Below are positions 52,180 to 62,240 of a stretch of 64,000 nt of DNA, one piece after another. The position numbers and the translations under genes were made by a program. The stretch's first letter is position 1, and each line of letters opens with the position of its first letter. Origin of the DNA: Spisula solida (taxonomy: Eukaryota; Mollusca; Bivalvia; Venerida; Mactridae); contig OX365957.1 in NCBI GenBank assembly GCA_947247005.1, positions 12,930,817-12,994,816 on the forward strand. Reading direction: 5' to 3'. A model generated the notes under the pieces. That model had not been told where the DNA came from. It made no database searches and was given only the letters and a program-made list of their open reading frames with translations.

Positions 52180-52418
52180 GGTACTGTTTTATCAAAGCAC
52201 TCACGGAAATAGTAAAGTTACGCTCACATTTAAATTCTTCATAATTCTTGAACACATACACATTAGGAACACGTGTGGTTTGAAGGAATACATTTACTGA
52301 AACATCATTAATATTACAGACTCCCTACCCACAATTTGCAACTGTTAATAAATAACACGTGGTTTAAATTTGAGCGTAACTTTAAAATTATCGTAAGTGC
52401 TTTGATAAAACATTACCC
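52180..52418. mobile_element. Hairpin MITE (copy C)
   Basis: GGTACTGTTTTATCAAAGC at the left is mirrored by 'gctttgataaaacattacc' at the right. It is closest to copy A. Confidence 0.75.
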
Positions 52419-52539
52419 GGATGTGGAAATGTTGGTTGATACTATATTTAGTTGTTTATTCGGGTTTAACCCCTTTTCTCAAAAGGTTTGCAGTTACATG
52501 CGGTGGCCGAAACCCCTAACCAGCAGGGGTGTAGCTTAG

Positions 52540-53000
52540 TCGAAACCAATGTGTAGGCCACGTTATTTTAGGGGGGTCCGGGGCATGCTCCCCGGAATTT
52601 TTTAATTTCTATATCACCGCAGGTGCATTCTTAGCCGTTTTCAGTCTAAAAAACAAGAACAAATGTGACTCTCAATTGTGATAGGGTAAATATAATGCAT
52701 CAAAATATCTAAATCATTAACATGAATGAAAAATCACACAAGTAGGACTCGACAGTATTGTCTAGAGGACTCGACAGTATTGTCTAGATTCCATATAAAC
52801 ATAGATTTCCTTATTGTAGGGGGTCGGGGACATGCTCCCCCGAATTTTTGAAATTACATTCATGTGTTCTTTGGGAAAATATCAATGGCAGTCCAAGTGA
52901 GTTTGACACTCCTATACCCCATACCCTCAATGATTTTTGTTGCATTTTTGGCATTTTTTAGACTTTCTATGAAAAAGTGTAGGCCGCGGCCTATATGGCC
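52540..53000. repeat. Repeat with 'ggggtcnggggcatgctcccc' motifs and a 22-bp duplication
   Basis: 'gggggtccggggcatgctcccc' (about 52571) and 'gggggtcggggacatgctcccc' (about 52819) are internally palindromic and repeated 250 bp apart. Between them, AGGACTCGACAGTATTGTCT occurs twice in tandem (52744-52787). Confidence 0.6.
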
Positions 53001-53029
53001 TAAAGGAAGTTACGCCCCAGACCAGTTTC

Positions 53030-53270
53030 CCTGAACTGTATTCTAAACAATACGAACTTACCCTCTCGCCAGCCAGGAACCAGCAACTTCAACACATCAA
53101 GGGGACAATCGACATTTGTGTCAAATTTGTATGGAAGGGTATCGCCGGTTGACAAATCCAGCGCATTAACCAATAGACCACAGCCGTGGCTTCGGCAGAT
53201 AGTTTTTTGTACCGTTCGGGTATCGATTCCTGAAAAACTGATTTTAAATTCAGTTGAAAATCGTAAATTA
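53030..53270 (-). mobile_element. Possible tRNA-like SINE fragment
   Basis: The minus strand reads 'gtggtctattggttaatgcg', resembling an RNA polymerase III box A, followed by 150 bp without coding sense. Box B is not convincing. Confidence 0.3.
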
Positions 53271-54054
53271 GGGCCGTATCCACAGCACCAGCGCAAATAT
53301 TTTCTAGCCTATATATTTAGAGCATTCGTATTTTGGTCAAATCTCTTAAAACATTTAATGAGGCGAGTTCCTCCGTATGCCCCTGAATGGCTAGGAGTCC
53401 GATATTTAACTAAACATTTACAGTAGAAACAAAGCTGTCCAAAAGACAGTTACATCCCCCGCAAAATTAATGGATAGTAAAATATACCATTGGTCTAGAG
53501 TAAGATTGAACATCAAACGTGTTCAATTTTTACTTCACTCATTTTGCACACCCATGGAATCCAAACATTCACTTCTCTGACAAACACTGTTGATGACCGC
53601 AAGCTGTTTAATCGACTGAGCATGTGCATTAATAAAAGGTGTCGTTTTAGGCCTTGGATGACTGACACTGTGCATGTTAATCTTTCGTATGAACATCACT
53701 ATAAACACAATTCAGATATTTGTGATTAATGAGATTTTGCGACGTGCTTACTACTGGTAAGTTACGTCACGTTGGTTAAACGCTTATAAGTCTATATGTT
53801 CCCTCCTGACAAGGTTATTACCCAGACACATGTTTCCATTGGTACAAAGTAAGCTAAATAGTTCAAACAAACAAAATGTACAAAATACCCTAGGTAGCTC
53901 ACCTGTCGAAGTTGTACATGCAGGCCCCTATGATGACACCAGCTATCATTTACAATTTCTTGACTAATATTCAAGAAAGTGCAGCCTCTATTGCATGTAC
54001 TAAGTTTTTATGCCGTCTTTATCGGTGGCCTCGTTATTTACATTCGGATGTCCC
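53271..54054. other. Intergenic DNA, nothing recognised
   Basis: A fragment near 53890 ('tagctcacctgtcg..gttgtacatgcaggcccc') is the start of the ~145-bp-unit family. No gene is supported. Confidence 0.35.
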
Positions 54055-54326
54055 TAAAGCCTAGGTCCCACTGAGCATTTTAGCCTCGGCGATGTATTGC
54101 CGGTGGAAATTAAATTAGATATCAGGATATTGGGAACAGGTCCATCGTGTTCTAGGGGAAGCTTTAGGGGGAGTCATGAGACAATTAGTGATATAGAAAG
54201 GCATTGGTGATGAATCGGTAGGTATCTGAAGATAACGGGAGAACATCGCCGATGACCAATTCCTCATTGGGACCAGAGACGATAGATAACATGCTATCTA
54301 TAGTCTCTGGTGGGACCTAGGCTTTA
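54055..54326. mobile_element. GCCTAGGTCCCAC-ended MITE (second copy)
   Basis: TAAAGCCTAGGTCCCAC (54055-54071) is mirrored exactly at 54310-54326, with TA at both outer edges. A hairpin (ACCAGAGACGATAGATA with its mirror) lies at about 54269-54309. Confidence 0.75.
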
Positions 54327-54399
54327 TTGAAACTCCAAGGTTCTACTTAGACGAACATTCTGACAACCTTTCATGAAGATCCATTGAAAAACACAGCTT

Positions 54400-55700
54400 C
54401 TATGGCATACACACGTTTTTGTCTATAATTTGACATAATAGTGACATAGTTTATGACCACCTGATGATCTAAAATTGTACTTAACCTAGATTTTATTGAG
54501 ATGAGCAATGTGACCATGTTTCATGAAAGTTAGGCCAACTGTGACCTCTAGCGATTTTACAAGATTTTTCTATGATTTGACCTAGTGACCTAGTTTTTGA
54601 ACCCGGATGACCCGATATCAATCTGGACGTAGATTGTGTTAAGATGATCATTGTGACAATTTTCATCAATATTAGGTCACAAGTGTGACATCTAGTGGCT
54701 ACACAAGTTTTTTAGTTCACCTGTCACAAAGTGACAAGAGTGAGCTTTTGTGATCACTCTTCGTCCGTCCGTCGTCCGTCAAGTTCGATATTGGGTCACC
54801 CGGGGTAAAAACTAGGTCACAAGGTCAAATCATAGAAAAAGCTTGTGTAGTCACTAGAGGTCACAATTTTGACCTTATCTTTATGAAACTTGGTCACAAT
54901 GATCATCTCAAGAAAAGCTAGGTCAAGTTCGATATTGGGTCATCCGAGGTCAAAAACTAGGTCACAAGGTCAACTCATAGAAAAACCTTGTGTAGTCACT
55001 AGAGGTCACAAATTTGACTTTATCTTTATGAAACTTGGTCATAATGATCATCTCAACAAAATCTAGTACAAGTTCGATATTGGTTTATCCGGGGTCAAAA
55101 ACTAGGTCACAAGGTCAAATCATAGAAAAACCCTGTATAGTCACTAGAGGTCACAATTTTGACTTAATCTTTTTGAAACTTGATCACAATAATCACCTCA
55201 AACAAATCTAGGTCAAGTTTGATATTGGGTCATCTGGGATCAAAAACTAGGTCACAAGGTCAAATCAAAGAAAAACCTTGTGTAGTCACTAGATGTCACA
55301 ATTTTGACTTAATCTTTATGAAACTTGGTCACAATGACCATCTCAACAACATCTAGGTCAAATTTGATATTGGGTCATACAGGGTCATAAACTAGGTCAC
55401 AAGGTCAAATAATACAATTACTTTGTGTAGTCACTAGAGGTCACAATTTTGACCTAATCTTTATGAAACTTGGTCACAATAATCATCTCAACGAAAACTA
55501 GGTCAAATGTGATATTGGGTCATCAGAGGTCAAAAACTAGGTCACATCGTTGAATCATAAAAAAACTTGCAATATAGACTGAATTTTCCTGAATCTTCTT
55601 CAGAAAATGTAAATAATTACTTAGGTTACCATAGGGGTGTGCATGCACTACTACAAAATACGTCAGGTGAGCGACCTAGTGTCTTTTGGGCCCTCTTGTT
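54400..55700 (-). repeat. ~145-bp-unit dispersed repeat array (third locus, inverted)
   Basis: After a short plus-oriented stretch (54400-54710), about six units follow inverted. They are marked by 'gatattgggtcatccggggtcaaaaac' variants at 54784, 54929, 55073, 55219, 55364 and 55509. It starts 'cacctgtcacaaagtgacaagagtgagc' with 'cgtccgtccgtcgtccgtc' and ends 'cgtcaggtgagcgacctag' with 'gggccctcttgttt'. These ends are the mirror of the second locus. Confidence 0.8.
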
Positions 55701-57481
55701 TGCTTTTTTACCTAATGACCTAGTATTTTGACCTCAGATGAACTAGTATCAAACGTGACCCAGATACTGTTGATATGATAACAGTGACCATTTTTCAAGA
55801 AGAGTAAGCCAAAATTGTGATCTTGAGTGTCTACATAAGGTTTGAAGCAGCACTTCCAGAATACATACAAAACAACATAATTATATTTTAAATAATATTT
55901 ATTAACAAATCTGGAATGTATTTCATAATAACACAACATATAATACTTGAAAATATTGGAACATAAAAACATAGATGTAGACAAAAACAAGGCATGTCTT
56001 GAAATTTTATGGAGAAATGAAATTAAATACATGTAGAAATAAATGTGTTATCACATGAGAACTATCGTTATGTTACTTTTAGAATATATGTAAATCCACG
56101 CACGTTAATAAACCTTCGTGGTAAATTGAAATCAAATAATGCTATACATAATTTTATCACAAATTTTTTGGTCCAGTTTTAAATAATAATAAATACATGA
56201 TACATGTATATACAATTTATCGCATAATTCTGTAATTAAAATATAATAACAATAATGTCAAATTATCACAAAATAAATGTAAGTACTTTATGTCAAAATT
56301 CACATACATTCATCAACATAATATATCATTTGTTACGTTCAATAATAACATACATTTATGTGGTAATCTTCCATGAGATAGCAAATCACAGAACAATGTT
56401 CTCCAACATGTGCAATAACAAATGCGCAATGTCACAGGCTTTCTGGCAGTTTATTGTTATTTCTGACGTTATTTTGACACTGTTACTATGACAATGTGAT
56501 GAAAAAGATCTGTCACTGTTGTCTTTGATATCAAATGTTCTTAAATTCTTCATAAAAATGAATAATAACGCTTGACAAAGGTTTCCTGCATAACTTGTGT
56601 TTTCAAGACTCCTTTAAGAAGTGTTGATTTTCAAAGACAACTCAGGACGGATCCTATATGTCTTCTTCACTTGAGAAATCATAGCATAATACTGATGTAT
56701 TATATCATAGTTATGGCAGGTTAACTGAAGATGTGAAGCTAAGTGGATTGCCTTAAATTTACCACCACGTATAGCACTTACTGCACACCCGATTGGACGA
56801 CTATACAAAACCTATGGAGAAACAAGTACTCACATAGCTTAATTACTCCCAAACTCCACCTTAAATAAAGAAAGGTAACTGGTGGTAAATTTAAGGCACT
56901 CCACATAGCCGTGTACAATGCAATGAAAAGTAGTATTGCCTATATATTCAATAATGTTACAAGGTATGCAATGTACACAGCTTATACATTTCAGTCATAT
57001 CCAGTAGATTTAACTGTTTTTTTTCCAACGTTAATTTATCACACAGTTTTAAGCAAAGTCTGACAAATTCTCCATTATTATGAGTAAGACATGACAAAAC
57101 CTGGTATAGTCCAGTCAGGATAAAAATCCAGTGATGCAGCAGTCGAGTCCACTATAACGGTGTAAAACCAATTATAAAGGCTTATACTGTACAAACAACT
57201 ATAATTTCAATGCTAAACTAACATACTAAACTTCGCTCTACCTGTTTATACAATGGTTGTGATTTTTTGCGTACACATAAAGTGCAACGTCACTGTCACA
57301 ATATCCTAACTGGACTATAGAACATGCTTAACCTACGAACACTTTTAATCACACAACGTTTTGGGACAGATTGTGAGACAGACAATAGAAAATATATAAT
57401 CCCCCTGTGATCTTTAGTAGGGGCATAAACACAAACAATTCATTACCAAGTCAATTAAAAGTAAAATATTTCTGTGCTCCT
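55701..57481. other. Region 3' of the second gene, possible 3' UTR
   Basis: Very AT-rich, with no exon. A dispersed repeat occupies about 57110-57315 (inverted relative of 45549-45735). The start of this region could be transcribed as 3' UTR, but no poly(A) site is chosen. Confidence 0.35.
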
Positions 57482-57775
57482 CTACTGAGCATCTATATTA
57501 TTATATTGAGCCAGTGCTAATAATGACACGGCATATGTGTACGAGTCGCATGACCAAAATGGAAAAAATCCCCCTTCTTCACTATTGTAGCCGTCAAAGA
57601 TCATTGGGGTCATCATTCCAAAGTGAGGCTTCTCTAACATGGCTGTATATTCATCAGGTGAGACCACGCCTTGCATGCCAATAATGTTTTTAATTGAGGT
57701 AGGGAACTTATTACCAGAGATTTTTGTCCCATTAAAATACTCCATTCTGTTAGCAGGATAAAAGAAAGGCATACT
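57482..57775 (-). CDS. Unknown gene, last exon
   Basis: The acceptor is TTTTCATTTTCAG before 57775 and the stop TAG is at 57482-57484; phase 0. The 97 residues begin SMPFFYPANRMEYFNGTKIS and include VVSPDEYTAMLEKPHFGMM and GYNSEEGGFFPFWSCDSYTY. They end in a helix-like AVSLLALAQYNNIDAQ. Confidence 0.75.
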   Translation of the reverse strand, partial: SMPFFYPANRMEYFNGTKISGNKFPTSIKNIIGMQGVVSPDEYTAMLEKPHFGMMTPMIFDGYNSEEGGFFPFWSCDSYTYAVSLLALAQYNNIDAQ

Positions 57776-60700
57776 CTGAAAATGAAAAAACAGGAAACTT
57801 CTTACATTTGAAGCCATGGCATCCTTAATGTGTAAGGGTTGATATTTACAAAGCATCTAAATTCTCAAAGATCTAAAAATACAAAAAAATTATATCTTTG
57901 AAATTCTAAAAGGAAAATAAAAAGAAATCTTTTAAAAATTTGGAAACATTCCTTTAATAACTGTATTAGCTAAACAAGAACACGTCAGTTATTCTTCAAA
58001 TAGTTTAAACGCAAGCAGCACATTTATAGCTAAAGTCAATAGCTTTTCAATAGCTTTCAGTGTTTGGATTAAGATGCTTTATGAATACCAGCCCAGTGGT
58101 ACATTTGACTATTTAAAGTAAAACGCCTCATTTATGATATATTCTCATATCAGTAATTTACCAAAAACAGTAGTAGGTGTCATATATGACCACATATAAC
58201 TGGCTCTTGTTAGCCATTCAGTTCTCTACCTTATAATAAAAGGATTGAGATATTTTATACTTTTAAAATTCAAGGCTGATTAAGGTTTGTATGTACCAAC
58301 AATGAACATGTATAACTCTAGCGCGATAAATTGCAATACAAAAACAAACACAAAAGTCGCTATATTTATCGTTTCTGAATATTTAGGAGCATGAAAACTT
58401 TATATGTTGACGTGCCAAATGTTTGAATGCTTTCATTGGCAAGTGTCACGGTCCTTGATTTTAATCCATTGCAAAAATATAGACAATAATGTGTTTGTTT
58501 TTGTACTGCAATTTAGCGCGTTGGAGTTATAGTTATAGTCCGCCCAGGATAATGTGATATTTACAAACATTAAATCAGTTTGGTCCACTGTGGCAAAATT
58601 GGTTTTACAAAATTAATCACTTAAATAAACAGATAAGGTAAGTAATGTACTCAAAACATCATTGATAATCGTGCACATCATTCTGATTATTCCACCTTTG
58701 TGGAATATACCAAATTTTCCTACCTTTCACATTATCCTGGGCGCACTATACCATAATAAGACCTAAAAGGGGAACTTGTCTATGTTTGACTCAATTTAGC
58801 CCCTCAGAGCAGTAAAGATTTCTGACCACGAAACGTAAACACAAGATTTCAGACAACAAAACATAAACAAAAATGTAACATGCATATGTATAATAAATTT
58901 TACCTTCAGACCTTTACCAGATCCAGAGAAGAATGCGTTCCAGGGTTTGTATTTAACAGACAATACATTTATATCCAACCATTTAACAAGTTTATCCACT
59001 GTTCCCTTGATAGAGTCTGGCGTATCTGTTTATATAAAGAAAATATTGAAACTATTAATTGGTTAAAACTTTTTGCCAGGCATGATCAGGACCATGAATA
59101 TTCGACTTTCTGTCGTCCAATCAGATTTGGTATATTAACCTGTCAAAATACACTTACAGTACAATGATGAATACACAAGAGGATTAATTTTTTTTTGTAG
59201 AATAATACAATAAGTTTAACCTGTCTACAGCAGTAGGTCAAGAGAAATGTCAATATGATTAAACGTCAATACGATTATGTGCCTCCGACGCGTGCTTGCC
59301 GTCTTATCTGGCAACCTGGGTTCAAATCCGGATGGAGGCACGCATACGCCTGTCATATTTCAGTGGAAAGCTGACTGGCAAATCAAGGCTATGCTAGACG
59401 CTGCTAAATTCAGGTGGTACTTTAATACAAGGCTGTGTTCAGAAAACCATCAATAGCAAGGCCATGCACTCATCAGGATCCTTGAAAACTGGTCTTTAAA
59501 TGGGAGTTAAATAAATAGCAAAACACAGAATTTGTAGTCTAGATTTTAAGTCGATCTAAATATTGTGATGGTTTTTAGGTTTTAGTGTATACTCAATATT
59601 GTATGATAATTCAGACTGAAATTGAATATACATGTAATACAGACCACCTGCAAACAAAGTTTTTTATTAATAGCAGGACTGTTCAGGAGGATTTATTCTG
59701 TCAGAGACAAGAAGTACGTTTTGAAGACCTTGTAAAAATCTAACAACTCAAACTTAACCATTGAAAATTCCAATTATTCGAGACCAGAACTTCTAGAAAA
59801 GTATTTTTTGAAAACGTTGTAAAAACCTTATAAAAAAGCTAACTATTCAATTTCAAAATTTGAAAAATATAATTCCAATCATTGTGTCAGTTTAATCATA
59901 ATGAAAATGTACCTTTTTCCCAGACAAGTGAATCATTTTCCATCAACGTCCAAGTACTGATTAATGCATTCACAGCAACAGCTGACGTAAATATACGATC
60001 CTCCGCTCTATTCTGTAAATAAAAGGAAATATATGTACGCACAGTGCAACCTTGCCAGAGTGACCCTCCATAGAGCAACAACCTCTGTACAACAACCGAA
60101 CTTTGTGTTTCTGCAATGGGTGTTGTTCTAGAGAGGTTGTACTGTTAAACTATATAATGCTAGAATCAGCCTTAGTGATGTAGTGGCTATAATAATAGAG
60201 CCTCTGCCACACCAACAGTAGGTTGCAGGTCCAAACCTAAACTACATTAGAGGTTGCAGCTAGGTTTCAACCTAAATCACATTAGAGGTTGCAGGTTATG
60301 ACCCAAACCACACTGGACATTTCATGTTCCAACCTAAACTACATTGGAGGTTGCAGGTCCAAACCTAAACGACATTAGATGCTAGAGGTTCCAACCTAAA
60401 TCACATGTGAGGTTGCAGGCTACAACCCAAACCACATTAGAAGTTTCATGTTACAACCCAGACCACACTGGACATTGCAGGTTACAACCCAAACCACATT
60501 AGAAGTTTCATGTTACAACCCAAACCACACTAGACATTGCAGGTTACAACCTAAACCACATTAGGGGTTGCAGGTTACAGGTTCCAACTCAAACTACACT
60601 AAAGATTGCAGGTTCCAACCGTAACTACATGGGAGGTTGCATGTTCCAACCAAAACCACAGTGGATGTTGCAGGTTACAACCAAAACCACATTAGAGGTT

Positions 60701-61641
60701 GCAGGTTCCAACTCAAACTACACTAAATACAGTAAAACCTCGTTATTTCGAGGACCCTTCGGGACAAGCCAAATGCTCGAGTTAAGCCAGTTGCTCCAAT
60801 TATCATAATTATTTGATGAATTGTTGTTAAGGCTCAGTGTAACTGTGTTTTACCACGTACGTTGCAACTACGAATATCATCATTGTTTATCAAGTCTACA
60901 CGCATTTTGAGTCGTGCAGACATTCATTGAATGTTACCTTTGTAGGTGAAATCATGTATAATGTTATATTTGAGTTGATTTACAACCATTAAATGATCAA
61001 ATATTCATTGTTTTGTGATTGTTTCTCTGGCTTAGAAAAGGTTAACATATGGATCGGTGATTGACATAAGAGTTACACACGGCGTGAAAATTACTTTCAC
61101 TATAACAAATGTTGACTCATCATTTAATTTAAATTTATCATAATAAACGCCTCATAATTGATTTGTATTATTCAATCTTGCCCTTTGACACCTTTATTGT
61201 AGACAAACAACCGATTTAAGTGTTGGGGGCTACGCTACTGTCATAAAATGTGTGAAAATCACGGACCGCAGCAACATTAAATCTGACAATTTTTTGGAGG
61301 TGTGAAATTTGCTCGGATGATTGCCTCGAGATAAAGTTACTAATGATCGTTGAAAATTGTTGAATGGACCGACATCTGCGCTCGAATTAGACCGGATGCT
61401 GGTAATAACTTTACTCGAATTAGAGGGATAAATTAATGTACAATATAGAGCAAATTCTTCGGGACTTTGAAATTTGCCCGACTTAGGCCGCTTCCTCAAA
61501 TAATCGCTGCTCGTATTACCGAGGTTTTACTGTATTGCATGTACTAACCTAAACTTCAAATATCAAAAAGTGAATATACCTGAGGACTGATTGATCCAAT
61601 GTAAGAATAATGTGACAGGTTCTTAATGTTATGTCGGTCTT
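57482..61641 (-). CDS. Gene span: unknown protein, C-terminal four exons (partial)
   Basis: Four minus-strand exons (61580-61641, 59913-60012, 58904-59025, 57482-57775) join in frame to give 191 residues and TAG. The 5' part lies beyond the window or in unrecognised exons. Conserved-looking blocks are IKNLSHYSYIGSISPQNRAE, DRIFTSAVAVNALISTWT, LVKWLDINVLSVKYKPWNAF, SMPFFYPANRMEYFNGT and GFFPFWSCDSYTYAVSLLAL. Several amphipathic helices with aromatic residues suggest an all-alpha fold, but I do not recognise the family and assign no function. It has no transmembrane helix in this part. The splice signals, phases and intact frame argue for a live gene. Confidence 0.7.
58534..58750. mobile_element. 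MITE, TATAGTCCGCCCAGGATAA ends
   Basis: The left end TATAGTCCGCCCAGGATAA is mirrored by TTATCCTGGGCGCACTATA at the right. It lies in an intron of the unknown gene; its ends resemble those of the repeats at 45549 and 57110. Confidence 0.75.
58904..59025 (-). CDS. Unknown gene, internal exon
   Basis: The acceptor is TATATAAACAG before 59025 and the donor GAAG|GTAAAA after 58904; 122 bp, phase 1 to 0. It encodes TPDSIKGTVDKLVKWLDINV, then LSVKYKPWNAFFSGSGKGLK. Confidence 0.7.
59282..59450 (+). mobile_element. tRNA-derived SINE (second type)
   Basis: A tRNA-like head has GTGCTTGCCGTCTTATCTGG and the box B GGGTTCAAATCCGG (about 59329). A body with 'gctagacgctgctaaattc' follows; the GCTAGACGCT core is shared with the SINE at 45101. 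Confidence 0.6.
59913..60012 (-). CDS. Unknown gene, internal exon
   Basis: The acceptor is CTTTTATTTACAG before 60012 and the donor AAAG|GTACAT after 59913; 100 bp, phase 0 to 1. It encodes NRAEDRIFTSAVAVNALIST, then WTLMENDSLVWEK. Confidence 0.72.
60226..60727 (+). repeat. ~31-bp tandem repeat (GGTTGCAGGTTACAACC)
   Basis: About sixteen degenerate units of 'aggttgcaggttccaacctaaaccacatta' type. The core GGTTGCAGGTTNNAACC is partly self-complementary. It lies in an intron of the unknown gene. Confidence 0.8.
60730..61532. mobile_element. pogo/Tigger-like MITE with TA target site
   Basis: CAGTAAAACCTCGTTATTTC at the left is matched by CGAGGTTTTACTG at the right, with TA on both sides (60728-60729 and 61533-61534). 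CAGTRAAACCTC-type ends and TA insertion are typical of pogo/Tigger elements. The 803-bp interior contains 'ctcgaattagaccgg' variants and no transposase. It interrupts the intron 48 bp from the next exon. Confidence 0.8.
61580..61641 (-). CDS. Unknown gene, most 5' exon seen
   Basis: The acceptor is GTGTTTTAG before 61641 and the donor TCAG|GTATAT after 61580; 62 bp, phase 1 to 0. It encodes DRHNIKNLSHYSYIGSISPQ after a split codon and joins in frame to the 59913-60012 exon. No earlier exon is recognisable before the minisatellite. Confidence 0.65.
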
Positions 61642-61733
61642 CTAAAACACGACTGTTCTTAATGCAAGTATTTTATATAAAATAGTTGCAGTACATGACC
61701 ATCAAAAGGCCTTAAAAATCGGAAGCAGCGAAA

Positions 61734-62240
61734 ATCTATACAGATTACGAATTGAGTGTCTATACAGATTTGAATGTCGTAAAACTGGTATAATGTCGTA
61801 AATTATATAGGTGTCTATACAGATTTGAATAATTATACATTTCCTGATATACACGCATAAATTATGCATTTGGTGTCTATACAGATTTGGATTTTCTGCA
61901 GTACAAATCTGCATAGACACGGGGTTCAAATCTGTATAGACTTTCGCCTTTTTGTGTCTATACAGATTTGGATTTTCGGCAGTACAAATCTGTATAGACT
62001 TTCGACTTTCCGGATCAGTGTCTATACAGATTTGACCAAGTGTCTATACAGATTTGGAATTTCAGCAGTACAAATCTGTATAGGCAAGGGGTTCAAATCT
62101 GTATAGACTTTCGACTTTTCGGACCAGTGTCTATACAGATTTGGATTTTCGGTAGTACAAATCTGTATAGACAAGGGATTTAAATCTGTATAGACTTTCG
62201 ACTTTTCGGATCAAGTGTCTATACAGATTTGACCAGGTGT
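61734..62240. repeat. Minisatellite precursor with units in both orientations
   Basis: GTCTATACAGATTT and its reverse complement AAATCTGTATAGAC alternate, separated by 'ggattttcggcagtac' or 'ttcgacttttcgga'. Adjacent opposite units form about 45-bp hairpins. This organisation gives way to purely direct units at about 62240. Confidence 0.85.

Noticed and set aside
53000..53426. Overlapping ~100-codon frames on both strands
   Set aside because: They fall across a tRNA-like repeat and read as unrelated peptides in each frame.
61230..61499. 89-codon minus-strand frame in the pogo-like MITE
   Set aside because: Composed of the element's CTCGAATTA-type internal repeats, without DDD or CENP-B domain motifs.
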